DNA from: Saccharina japonica
Taxonomy: Eukaryota > Sar > Phaeophyceae > Laminariales > Laminariaceae
DNA length: 64,000 bases
Assembly: GCA_008828725.1 (NCBI GenBank)
Contig: MEHQ01000174.1
Location: 1,625,867 to 1,689,866, forward strand
Direction: 5' to 3'
Part shown: positions 47,977 to 58,932 of the stretch, one piece after another
Numbering within the stretch: position 1 is the first letter of the stretch
How the letters are laid out: each line of letters starts with the position of its first letter
Notes under the pieces: generated by a model
The model's database searches: none
Told to the model about the DNA's origin: nothing
Seen by the model: only the letters and a program-made list of their open reading frames with translations
Made by a program: the position numbers and the translations under genes

Positions 47977-49035
47977 TTATCCCCAAAAAAAGGTCCTGGG
48001 ACTTTCTTGGGTTTTTCGTCCAATTCAAATAGAATATTTTACCCAAAAATCATAATCTTTGGTGGTGGCGGGTGTTCTGACCAATCAAAGCGAATTTGAA
48101 TGTTATTCTCCCCAATTTTTTTTAAATCGTTAATATGGGCCCTTAACATATATATATGCAAATGAAAAATGAAAAACGTAAACTTGAGCCAAATCCTTGT
48201 GTGTGTTATTTAAAGCTGCTCGGTAGTAGTGATAATGGTGTCCAAACAGATTTTCACGACTATACCGGTTTCGGTGTGCCCCTCGGGGGACCGGATCTAC
48301 CGTGCGCCACGCGACTCCCATCGGCGCCGCGCCCGCGCCACGCCCGCCCCACGCGTCAGCCCCGTAGACACCTACCTCACTCTGTGTCCATGCCGATTGT
48401 TTATCCTAGAGAGATGTACAACCTCTGGTGTGGTCACAAAACCCCCGCGTCACCCATACAACGAATGTTTCGCGATAAGGGTGATGTCATACGTGTGTCG
48501 CTTCCTACTCAATTCGGCATCGTCTTCGCGCCAAATACGGAAGGCAAAAAAGGAAAAAAAAAGAAGTACAAACGCATTTTACTCGTACTGTAGTACAAAG
48601 AAATGCGTAGCTGGAACAAACAGAGGAACACGCGTATATCCCATTATATACTACAGCAGTAGTAGTAATAATGCTGCTAAACATTGTAAATAATACGACA
48701 CAGAGGGACTACTTCAAAATTAACAGATGGCGAAGGTCGCGTGTGCGAAGTTTTACTACTAGACAACTAAGGTCGGGTATCAAGGAACGGTTGAATGATA
48801 GCGCGGGTTCCGGGGATATCCTATAATATATAGTCTCTCTTTCTTTGTGGGAGACGCTAGCAAAATCGGACTAAGAAACCGTGCTCAGCGCTGCTCAACG
48901 TCGGGCGCTACGTACACTATTATTAGTAAAGGTAAACCCTAAATTCTTCACCTGCCTAACAGAGACAGCCCTTTTTAGCGGAGACGCGGTCGGAACGATC
49001 GGGCTCCTTGACCCAAACTCGACGGATTTTCATAC
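47977..49035. repeat. LINE terminal block and foldback-family remnants
   Basis: About 48040-48145 resembles the right arm of the 58.2-58.9 kb foldback element (ATAATCTTTGGTGGTGGCGG; TGGGCCCTTAACATA). About 48345-48475 is a minus-sense LINE terminal block (CGTCAGCCCCGTAGACACCT; TTTATCCTAGAGAGATGTAC; GTGGTCACAAAAC). The remainder is unassigned. Confidence 0.4.
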
Positions 49036-49132
49036 TTAACCCTTATAAGACTGGAGTCCCGTTTTGGGGACAAATTACTTAGAATTAGAGTGGTTTGTCC
49101 CCAAAACGGGACTGCAGTTCTAAAAGGGTTAC
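49036..49132. mobile_element. piggyBac-like 89-bp MITE
   Basis: TTAA (49036-49039) precedes CCCTTATAAGACTGGAGTCC, and the other end is the inverted CCCTTTTAGAACTGCAGTCC, with TTAC (49129-49132) after it. The two arms extend inward through CCGTTTTGGGGACAAA, so the whole element folds on itself. CCC-starting termini at a TTAA target are typical of piggyBac; the right TTAA has one mismatch. Confidence 0.65.
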
Positions 49133-49220
49133 GACATGATATTGTTAATCGGGTCTTGGTCGAGTAGCACTTTTAGTTTCCGTCCAACTCAGTGTTTGGT
49201 TTGGCATTACAGTAGTATGA

Positions 49221-49281
49221 CGCTCCTCAAGTGAGGAGCTCAGAAAAAGCATGGTGGTGCACCTCGATCGTAGCATGCGTC
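49221..49281 (+). repeat. Right end of a GACGC-type MITE
   Basis: CTCCTCAAGTGAGGAGCTC..CCTCGATCGTAGCATGCGTC matches the right terminus of the element at 58189-58928. Its left partner was not located. Confidence 0.5.
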
Positions 49282-49294
49282 CATGCGAACTATC

Positions 49295-49560
49295 TATGTG
49301 TTTTTGTGTTCTTCACGTTAAACCGTTAGTTTTACCCGTCGGCGTCCAGTACTATTAGCGTCCTTGCCGATTTATCCTATTAATAGAGATATATAAGCTA
49401 TATATCTATGTGGTCACCAAACCACGATGCAGAGATACTACCATGCAAGATGCACTAAGCAGAGTAGACACTCCAACGCCATGTACGACCGGTACGACAT
49501 GATACAAATGCTAGCATGCTAGCAATCCAGATGCGTCGAAAGAGAGAAACACGAAAGCAA
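49295..49560 (-). repeat. LINE family 3'-end fragment
   Basis: Minus-sense terminal block: GTGTTCTTCACGTTAAACCG, then GTCGGCGTCCAGTACTATTA, GTGGTCACCAAACCACGATG and CTAGCAATCCAGATGCGTCG. Confidence 0.6.
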
Positions 49561-50602
49561 AAACAAAAAACAAAGTTCAAGCTGGCTTGCTCAGATTTTG
49601 TGTTTCTTATTGGAGGGCCCATACCCCATACACATGTGGCCATTCGGCTCTTTCCCCAGGTCGTAAATATTTCGACCTTTCGGGATGTGTATACTTGAAA
49701 CAGGTGGTCCCATGCTCCATCTATGTTTCCGGAAAGGTCGTGATCATCGCTACCTTGCCGAATGTCAGTGCCTTAGCGGGAAACTGCTGAGAGGTCGGAC
49801 CTAGCGTCATGACTACGGTTAGCGGGGTATGGACCTTAGCGATGTTGTTACCCTGAAGATGACTACAATAAGCGGGGTTGGTACCCTGGAGATTGTCAAC
49901 CTTATCGATGAATCTCGTACGTTTATGTACCCGGAAGAGTGGTGGCATTGGCGTGGTTGTAACTGTTACAAGGGATTTAAGCACGCCGCCTCTTCAGTAT
50001 TGACAGGAGGTACTCGTGGCACCAACATTAGCAATGCATGTCGTCCCACGTAATATATATATGGAGTACACGCACATTCAGCACACATAAAAACAATAAA
50101 AGTAGCCGCGGCAGTGCCGAACACAACATACTCGAAGCTATGTATCAGCACACGATCATATTTCCGACTAATACACAACAGTGCCCCAATAAACGCTAAA
50201 CTCTCGAGGGAAACCATACACCTGCTATACCCTGTGCAGCTCTCAAGCAAACTACATCGAAGTGTTAACTACTAAAAGTTAGCGGCAGAGCGGCAGGCAT
50301 CACAATACTGTGGTTTCCGGCGTTACCAGCACACACGATCGATTCCAGGAAAACTATCCCACACGACATCCATCCGTCCCCTGAATACACCTGATATATT
50401 TCACAGATTATGCTGTAAAACGTGGGATCCAACGCCTAACGGAAAAATCCCGATACCCCAAGTTAACATACTAACATGGTATATCGTGTGATACCTAGAC
50501 GTAGCTGAAGCTGCAAACACACAAGCGTCTAAGACACGGTCCCATCTATCCGTCTCCTGAAAAACGAAATCTCAACGATAGATACTATATCCACCCGTCG
50601 AC

Positions 50603-51486
50603 CGAAAAACGGTAATTTTTAATAGGGGTGCACGCGCCCGAAAAAAAGAAAGGAAAAAGAAAATTGCAAGTCTTTGTCCGGCGTTTTTCCCGCGGGCTCA
50701 GGGGTAGTTCCTTAAATTTGGTCGGTTCCAGAGTCTCATAATACCATACACCTACGCACCTGCAGCGGAAGTATAGCAGATCGACCGCGCCACATCGATA
50801 GCAGGCTGTCGCTGTCTTGGCTGTATAACCTCTGTGGATATCATACACAGCAGTATAGGAACAACTGTATATAACCAGCTGATGTGCTTTGTCGTACGAA
50901 TACTACAGTAAGTTTAAACCAGCGGTGTGCATGTACTCGTGTACCATCACTACGTGTACACGCACACATACATGCATGCACAACGTACAGCAGTAGTAGT
51001 GCAGCTCTGCTGCGGCTGCTGCTGCTGCTGCTGCTGATTGCATGCACAACAGCACTACTCACCCGTACGTACTGCTGATGCTGCTGTGTACTTGAAACGC
51101 TGCCAGGATTGATTTGCGTACTAGCCGTACGAGCTGCTCATGTATTTATGTTGGTAGTTCGACGTACCACACGACCACATCGAAAATATATATGACCACG
51201 GAGCTGGATACGTGACATACTCTTCTGCTGCGGATCGTCCCCACTCATCCATGCCAACAGAAGAGGGCGCCCGGGAAGTCTCCTCGCCGCAGGCCTTGCC
51301 AAGGGTCGAGCCAGAGGTCGGCGTGCGTTGTAGGCTTTGTGCTTTGTCTCGGGACTGTCGCGTGCTTTTTTACTTCTTGAAACGACTGCTGTCGGTAATT
51401 TGTGTCACGAAAAGAAGAATCGTCGTCGGTAATTTGTGTCACGTTTCCGTGCACCCACACTGAAAAATCGCCTCTCCTCGAAAAAC
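50603..51486. mobile_element. 868-bp insertion in the right arm with 8-bp direct repeats
   Basis: The left arm has the empty site (TTTTTCAGTCGACGG near 32604). In the right arm CGAAAAAC occurs at 50603-50610 and again at 51479-51486, enclosing 868 bp. The ends are imperfect inverted repeats (GGTAATTTTTAATAGGGGTG against RC GGCGATTTTTCAGTGTGGGT, then GCACG), with six extra bases between the right repeat and the direct repeat. It holds a CTG tract (51010-51040) and no transposase. The superfamily is uncertain; hAT-like by target size. Confidence 0.6.
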
Positions 51487-53065
51487 CCTGAATTTGCGTC
51501 AGATTTTGAATACGAATGTCATACCGTGGCACCGCCGGATGATCGGGTCAATCAAACCTATCCGACACGACGTCCATCTGCCCCCTGAACACGCCAGTTT
51601 ATACCTGATATCCTTCACGAATATGTCCAAAAACGTAACATCCCAAGCCTACTGAGAAGCTCCCAAAACTCCGTAGTAAAATAAGAACATGGCACCTGGT
51701 ATGTCCTATGATACCTGGACGTCGCTGAAGCCACGAACGCCCACGCCTCGCCGACGCGGTCTCATATATCCGGTCTCATCTATCCGCCCCCATTGGTAAG
51801 CGGAACTCAACGACACCACATCCATCCGTCGAATTAAAAACGCGAAGTCCTGAATGCCGCGGCGCCGTTCATCCCACCATCAAAATACCTCCCGCCCTCT
51901 GAACAGTGCAACAATCTCTGTGATTCCGTGCGCCTGCTAACTGTCTGGTCACGTTTCCTCAGGGCCCGCTTCCGGCACTCAGTACCACACAGCGCCGGAG
52001 ATCCCTGACGTAGTTTTCATTAAAACAACACGCATCCACGGGTCATACGTCCCCTAAACAAACGCCAAACTCTAAGTGAAACCAACCAGTTTATACGCAA
52101 GACCATACACCGGCCCTTATATTTATATATCGAGCTACACCGACCGTCTTCACGATTCAGTATCTGGAGGGAAAACACCGCGACTAGTATGAGGACGTGG
52201 CGGGTCACTGCTCCTCTGTTTCAGCCCCGACGAGTCCCTGGCTGGCGGCGCCACCCCCAGCCTGGGCGGCCGCGCCACTCTGAGTTTGACCGATTGCACC
52301 ACCTGATATTTTGCACGAGAATGGGAGATGTTCACGTTAGTAAATGTCAGTAAGTACCGTTGGTGTCCCATGATACACAATATCGAGCATACTGCTCAAC
52401 TATAACAGAAAACAACGCCCTGCATGCTCGGAATAAAATAGCCATCGCAACTAACTGAGCCGTCGATCATACGTAAAATGCAGTACACCTAAATACTACT
52501 GTAGAAATATATACCAACGAAGAGAAATACAAATCAAAATTAGAGAGCTCGAGCTCGTTCGCAATAATCGTATATTTTAAATGGTAAGCCACAAATTTAT
52601 GGCATAGAGGATTTGACCCACCTTAGATGAACGGCCTTCGCTGACCTGCTCGGAAAGCAACAGTTTTTCAACTATTGCCATTCGGCGACTTTACGGAGAG
52701 CCAAGCAAAGGGGTGTCTCGGGTGCCCCCAATTCTTCGACCACGATCGAGTGCCGAACATCTGAGGGGGCATCCAGCGTAAGGGGGCCTACCACCTGTAG
52801 GCAACAAGACTACCGCAAAGCAAATGGGACAAGACGAGGTTTGTTACAGGATGATCAAGGTTGTTCTTGAGCGAAACGGACTACTTAAGAGTGCAGGCTG
52901 TATTTCGGGAGAATACACTGGGAGTATTCGCAGTGTTTACGGATTCGGATATTTGCACATCGGGAACTGTTTGGCATCAGGGTTTTATACCGCGTGTACT
53001 CCCAGTACTCGCAGTATATATTGCGCATATCTCCGATATAGTTCATACTTGGAGTATTGAGTACA

Positions 53066-53470
53066 CCTCGTACTCCGAATATTACACAGCCATTGGCAAG
53101 AATACTGGAAGAACTGGGCGTATGAGCAGTACTACCCCCAAATACTGCGAATACTGGGACTATGATCAGTACCAAACCCCGTATACTCTGAGTATCGAGT
53201 ACACCTCGTACCCCGAATACTGAGAATATTACAAAGCTATTGGCTGGAATACTGGAAGTACTGGGAGTATGACCAGTGCTACCCCCAAACCCTGCGAGTA
53301 CTGGGAGTATGAGCAGTACCAAACCCCGCATACTCGGGTATCAAGTAAACCTCGTACTCCGAATACTGAGAATATTGCAAAGCTATTGGCTAGAATACTG
53401 GAAGTACTGGGAGCGTGACCAGTACTACCCCGGAATACTGCGAGTACTGGGAGTGTGAGCGGTACACAAC
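53066..53470. repeat. Three-unit tandem repeat, period about 143 bp
   Basis: The anchor CCGAATACTGAGAATATTAC..GCTATTGGCTGGAATACTGG recurs at about 53074, 53213 and 53359. GTACTGGGAGTATGACCAGT and its variants lie in each unit. The left arm has a single copy (about 30285-30345). Confidence 0.65.
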
Positions 53471-53744
53471 CTCGCATACAAGCAGTACCCTCGAGACAAA
53501 CATCCTTAAAACTTGGAGTACTCAGTATCAGAAGTACTACTGTAGTTCCGTAAATGTGCGAGTACTCGCAGTGTATGCTCCCGAAGTACTGCCAGTCTCG
53601 AAATACTCCAGTTTCCCCCGCGAAAAGAACTTTGCTTCAACCTTACTCGTGGGATCACCCGTAAAATATTTCTGCAACAAAATTGCGATGGGGTTATGGA
53701 AACGGTCTACATATGGTCGAAGAATACGTCATACTTCGAGTAGT

Positions 53745-54510
53745 CCTGTGTTTTTCGACATGATGGATGAAACCGCAGTCAAAGCGTATGTATGTTCGCC
53801 AGAGAGACACAACGACTAAACTAAGTTGTCTCGTATCAAGCCACATAGTGATGTCGCCCGAAAACGGAAAACCCATCCATGACGTTCGGGACAAGGCAGA
53901 AGCATGGGTTCTGCCTTTAGGCGTCAACAGGGAATGCGTAACACACTTTTTCGGAGTAGGGGCATCTGTAAGCTGTTCACTTCCAGATGCGGCGACAGCG
54001 GACAAGGCGTCACGGGTAAGTGGCAAATGCGTGGTTGTTGGTCAGAGACACACCCGGGAATGATGAACGGGGCTACATGGCTTGCATGGGTTCTGCCTTT
54101 AGGCGCCAACAGGGAATGCGCAACACACGTTTTCGGAGTATGGGCATCCGTAAGCTGTTCACTTCCAGATGCGGCAACAGCGGACAAGGCGTCACGGGTA
54201 AGTGGGAAATGCGTGATTGTTGGTCAGAGACATACCCGGGAATGATGAACGGGGCTACACGATTTATAACGAGGTACCCACATCATCAGAGTACGCGAAA
54301 CCATAAGCAGCTTTCCTGCGACAAGGACCTTAAGGTACAAGGTACGGCAGCCTTCGGCGGAAAGTATGGGTATGAGGCCGCCAAACGTCCCAGGTGATAA
54401 ACGTAACAATACAAGATCAAAACAACAGACAGAAAGTATGGGTGATATCACCAGCAACGGCTGGAGGCCTCATTCCAACCCAATACTTTCATAATGGCAG
54501 AATAAATCAG
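53745..54510 (+). other. Right-arm private insertion containing a 182-bp duplication
   Basis: Units 53904-54085 and 54086-54260 are nearly identical. Each reads ATGGGTTCTGCCTTTAGGCG..AGCTGTTCACTTCCAGATGC..GCGTCACGGGTAAGT. The plus frame entering unit 1 from 53767 has protein-like text (MSPENGKPIHDVRDKAEAWV) up to a G|GTAAGT site. That suggests a captured, partly duplicated exon, but no source gene is recognised. Inverted GAAAGTATGGGT..GAGGCC words occur near 54360 and 54480. Confidence 0.4.
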
Positions 54511-54799
54511 TACAAGTACTGCGCATCGTCCAAGGACGTTTTGCACTCCAAGTACTTGCAGCGATCGCAGTACAAACCGACGAAATACTGCCGGCACCTG
54601 GAAGTATCCGCAGTACAGAACCCCGACATACTTGAAAGATATCAGTATTCCACAGTACGGATAGACCACGGGAGGGCATACGCAGCGTGTCGGTATGTCA
54701 GGGGCAACAGCAACATCAGCAGCAGCAGAACCAGAACCAGCAGTAGCACCAGCACAGCAGCAGAAGCAGCAGTAGCAGCAGAAGCAGCAAGGAGGGATG

Positions 54800-55407
54800 T
54801 ACATTATTTGTCTTTTTCGCGACAAGTGTCGCGACACATGCCGCGACACGTCGCGGCCCTATGCGGCATGCCGCGACGCGTCGCGGCATGTCGCGTCATG
54901 TCGCGACGCGTGTCGCGGTAGGTGTCGCGGCAGGTGTCGCGGCAGGTGTCGCGGCAAGTGTCGCGACGCGTCGCGACATGCCGCGACACCTGCCGCGACG
55001 CGTCGCGACACTTGCCGCGACACCTGCCGCGACGAGCGTGACGAGGTTCACGTAGATCATCATTTTAGGAGGGGACGTGTAGTCTCCAGGTTTACTGGCC
55101 GATATTACTGTGGGATCAGGGTAGACCTTGCGCTTCGCGCCTGCACCGGTATAGGGTGGTTCGTCGCTTCGCTCCTCACGGTTTTTAACCAGAAGGCTCC
55201 TATGGGATCATATCCTGATGGGACCTGTCTTTTTGGCAGGGGCGCTGGTGTAGTGGTTATTCTTCACAACAATGTCGCGACACGCCGCGACACGTAACGC
55301 GACACAGGTCGCGACACACGCCGCGGCATGTGTCGCGGCGTGTCGCGGCATATCGCGACGCGTCGCGACGCGTGGCGACACGTGTCGCGAAAAAGACAAA
55401 TAATGTA
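54800..55407. mobile_element. 608-bp TIR element loaded with TCGCGACA palindromes
   Basis: The ends are exact inverted repeats for 25 bases (TACATTATTTGTCTTTTTCG..). Inside, about 54820-55035 and 55271-55395 are arrays of TCGCGACR/YGTCGCGA words with ACGCGT and CATGCCGCGACA variants. A unique centre of about 235 bp holds no clear gene. The flanks (ggatg/gatcc) give no firm target duplication. Confidence 0.75.
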
Positions 55408-56049
55408 GATCCGTGGAGAGGAGGGGCGAAAGTAAGAACAACACGCGGGATTGGGAGGAAGACATAGTCTTTTTGGGGACTACTACTGAGCGAAGTACAA
55501 GCTGACTCGTGGGCAGCTAACTGCTGTGTGGTGCCTCACGGCTACTTTGTTTTCGAGAAAAAGTGATTTAATTTCCCTTGAAAACATAGAGAACCCGGAA
55601 CACTCACCCTCTGGCTCGTGTCTCTCTCGTCAGTAGCAGCCTCTGCTACGCCTATGAGTGCCACTCCGAACTGCTCCGAGGTGCTTTACTGGTGCTTTCG
55701 ATTCACGTGCAATGTACGAGTGTTACGAGATACAGACGCTTGCCTTGCCTACAACGAATTTGAATTCTCTATTTTAAAAAGTTGTCTTTCGTACGTTTTG
55801 AAGGCGTGTTTCATCCGAGATTTTTTATTTTTCGACAATGCAGCATGCAAACACATGTGATAGGGAGCACTCGGTCACTGGACAAGAAAAAAGAAGGTGC
55901 ATAACAACTACGGTTATGCCAGAGAATAATTGAGGAAGGAGGTGAAGACTTATTGCGCTTGGTGTTGGTTGTCCGCGAATGATTATTGGTCAACATTTTG
56001 TATCTCAAACATATGAATATTATAATCAAGGCAATAGGTCAAATTAGTG
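55408..56049. other. Intergenic, nothing assigned
   Basis: Short frames only; becomes AT-rich toward 56 kb. Confidence 0.3.
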
Positions 56050-56870
56050 AGAACACAATCGTTATTTTCGTGGAAGTTGTTGATGCTGACATTTTTTTAT
56101 TTTATTTTTTTGCTGGAGATCTATACTTTGATTAGGTCAATACCTGGGTTTTGGTCTTGGAGTCTTGAAACAATCTTATGGAGCACAAATAAAGGTACTC
56201 TATAATCGAGTCAAATTACGGTCGATATATTATTGTTTTTTGTGGCAGTTGTTAATGCTGATAGTGTTTTTTATGTTTTATTTGTGCCTGGAGATGCATA
56301 CTTTAAGCAAGTCGACCAACTACTCAGTTTAGTATACGTACGAGTCTTGGCTAAACTTTCATCGAGAAAAACAACTACTCTGATCAAGTCGAATTGCCGT
56401 CGACATAATCGTTTTTATTGTGGCAGTTATTGCTGACATTTTTTTTTTCTTGGCTGTATATCTCAATGAACCAACTATTTTTTGTGTAATAGAGTTTTGC
56501 CTAATTTTTCATCGAAAACACTTGAATACTAAAATCAAGTTAAAAATAATCGTCGACGTAATCCTTTTTGCTGTGGCAGTTGATATTGCTGGCAATAACT
56601 TACCGGTACTATTTTTTCTGGCTGGAAAGCTAAACTTTAATCTAGTCAATACATGGGTTTTAGAGAACGAGTCTTGGAACATATATTTTTCAGCATGGAT
56701 AAAGGTACACTATACTCAATTCAAGTTGTGGGCGATGGGATAGTGCTTTTTGTCGCAGTTGTTCAGAACGCTGGCACTCTTTTATTTACATATTTCAGAT
56801 GGGAATCTGTGTACTTTAATCAAGTCATTGATGTGGTTTTTGGGACCAAGTCTTGAAGTGTTTTTCAGAC
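56050..56870 (+). repeat. AT-rich tandem array, five units of 153-179 bp
   Basis: A block like TTTTTTGTGGCAGTTGTT followed by GCTGACA or GCTGGCA recurs at about 56071, 56242, 56421, 56574 and 56753, with a weaker sixth near 56984. The units share CTGGAGATSTATACTTTRAT-like text. Translated in suitable frames, several units give (V/I)LFVAVV..A then AG(D/K)LYF-like text. Unit lengths of 179 break the frame, so this is either a decayed repeat protein or plain DNA similarity. Confidence 0.6.
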
Positions 56871-57442
56871 CGATCATTTAATCTTGAAAAAACTGAAGCA
56901 TATGAACTAGGTATGACTATAAATGCTACGGTATAGGAAATAAATGTTGCACACTATCAGAAAGACAATCTCAATTTTGTTTTTGGTGGCTGCTATTTGC
57001 CACGCTAACAAGGTACAGCACTTCCCACAAGGTCTTCGACAAGGAACCTCACCGCTAAGGGTGATTTAAGGTTAGCCAAATAGTCACATGTGTACTACTT
57101 ACTGCGTCGATGGCATGGAATAAAAAAAAACAGATGAAATAAAAGTACGAGTAGAAAAACAATGTATCGACTCGATTCATTGTGCATGCCAACCACCCCC
57201 TCCCCTTTCAGAAGTAGAAGGGTATTTTGATGTATCAAATTTAAACTTCCAACACACCGCAGCAAGGCGAGGGGTAACTGTCGAGGGCACACGGTTGATA
57301 CGGATAGGGTGACTAATAGGGCGTAAAATATGCGTCCAGCGCGCACGCCACCGGGCAAGTAACACCGATCAGCCCAACCGAGTCTATAGCTACTACTGTA
57401 GTTCTACATACGGATAAGAGCTACAGCAGTAGTAGTAGCACC
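56871..57442. other. Intergenic; unpaired hAT-type terminus
   Basis: AGGGCGTAAAATATGCGTCC near 57318 matches the left end of the 44-kb hAT-type element, but no partner is nearby. Confidence 0.35.
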
Positions 57443-57619
57443 ATGGCTACCGACGACAGTCCTGAAATCATGGTGGTCTTGGTCTATTGTTCGACGCCGG
57501 GGCTTCGTGTGGCTACCGCGAAGGGGTTCCTGATAAACGGTCTACTACGTACTACGGTAGGTACCTGTATGGACTGGTGCTACGAAAGGGAGGGTACCCA
57601 CATCTTCACTACCGGGTTT
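57443..57619 (+). CDS. Possible small protein or first exon, unknown
   Basis: An ATG in a strong context (GCACCATGG) opens MATDDSPEIMVVLVYCSTPG and runs 58 codons to TGA at 57617. After codon 38 the reading passes ACG|GTAGGT, a plausible donor (57556/57557), so only 57443-57556 may be coding. There is no known domain. Confidence 0.3.
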
Positions 57620-58184
57620 TGACCACTCGGACGAGTGGCTTCGATATCTCACTGAAAATTGGATCTAAACATAGTTTGTTCGCGTTACGTATCAATGCTT
57701 CCAATGGCGGTGCATATAGAACAACAAAAAAACAACAAAGGGTTGTGAGTACAAGGCAGTAAAGCAGTCACTCGGCCGAGTGGCTCTGTGCAGGTGAAAA
57801 ACAAGCACCTATACATGACCCCCCTACCGTAGCACTAGTCTCTGATTATGCTACTTGACAAAAGGTCCTTGGCAACATTATGCCCCAGCCATAACACCAG
57901 CAGTTGTTACTGATCGTGATTCCAGATACTCACTCGTGCCCTTCGTGTGATATAATCGTTGCAATCACAGCAGGTCACAGCTAAAAGCATCCACTCACAT
58001 TTATACTCGGACGCGCGTATCATATATATGAGAACATGCACCCAAATGCACACCCTATACCCAAGTGTGTACTAGGCCTATACCTGGTACGCAATTACAG
58101 TAATACCTGTACTCGAACCACAAAACTGTCGACGAGGGGACTGACGCTCGCCAATCGGGTGCAAAAAGAACTACTTTGGGCTGC
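57620..58184. other. Intergenic, nothing assigned
   Basis: No gene, RNA or repeat recognised. Confidence 0.3.
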
Positions 58185-58932
58185 AAGGGACGCGTGCTAC
58201 GATAGAGGTATGCACTTTGTTTGCTAAAACGTTTTCTGAATTGACGGAGCACCTTAACCCATATTCGTCGGCGTTTCATCCTTCTTGTGTTACCGTATTG
58301 TTGATTGTATAGGTAGGCCGTGGGATTCTTCATTGGGTAGCACTTTTATTCTCCTCAAAAATCAGTTTTGGGGTTAGGGCCCGAATTACAGTAATAACGA
58401 GTATAAAATAAATTCAATTTGGAAAAATAAAATTCAAATTCGCTTTTTTTCCTTGGTCAACACACGCACCAGTGTAGTGATGCTAGGTATAAGAGGACAG
58501 GGTATCCCTAGCCAGGTCAGCCTATGGAACGGGTACTCGTTGGTACTCACGTGTGTTGTTTGCGTAGAGATAGAAGAAGAGCAGGTTTATTCCGTTTTCG
58601 GGTGATGAACGACTGAAAGGCAGGTGGGATGGCTAAAAGCCATCGGGAACCATCCCTGGTTCCCACCTAAGATACCGCCTTCCAAGTACTACCAATACGA
58701 TTATTATACCTGATACCAGGTATTTACCAAACGTTTCCACATCATGCCAGCAGTACCATAACACTAGCACCAAAGAATATGCCCCAAGATCCTAATATTT
58801 GGTGCTGGTGCGTGTGTTGACCAAATTGAATTGTGTTCTTCTTCGTTAAAACGGGCCCTTCAGGTACAGAGCTCCTCAAGTGACCGTGCTCAGAAACAAC
58901 ACGGTGAACCTCTACCGTAGCGTGCGTCAAGG
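58185..58932. mobile_element. GACGC-type foldback element, target duplication AAGG
   Basis: The ends GACGCGTGCTACGATAGAGG (58189-) and RC GACGCACGCTACGGTAGAGG (ending 58928) are flanked by AAGG on both sides (58185-58188 and 58929-58932). Inverted homology continues inward: TTGGTCAACACACGCACCA (about 58455) against TGGTGCGTGTGTTGACCAAA (about 58803), and GGGCCC on both arms. No transposase is seen. It is the longest family member here. Confidence 0.8.

Larger units (their letters stand above)
49635..54745 (-). repeat. Right arm of the large inverted repeat
   Basis: It mirrors 28085-33725 in reverse order. Private features are an 868-bp insertion (50611-51478), a 143-bp tandem expansion (53066-53470) and an insertion of about 765 bp (about 53745-54510). 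The arm ends in a CAG-rich tract (54712-54790) that matches the CTG tract at 28093-28120. Confidence 0.75.

Noticed and set aside
28085..54745. Large inverted repeat as an assembly artefact
   Set aside because: The arms differ by many substitutions, a target-duplicated insertion and tandem copy number, which a duplicated contig would not show.
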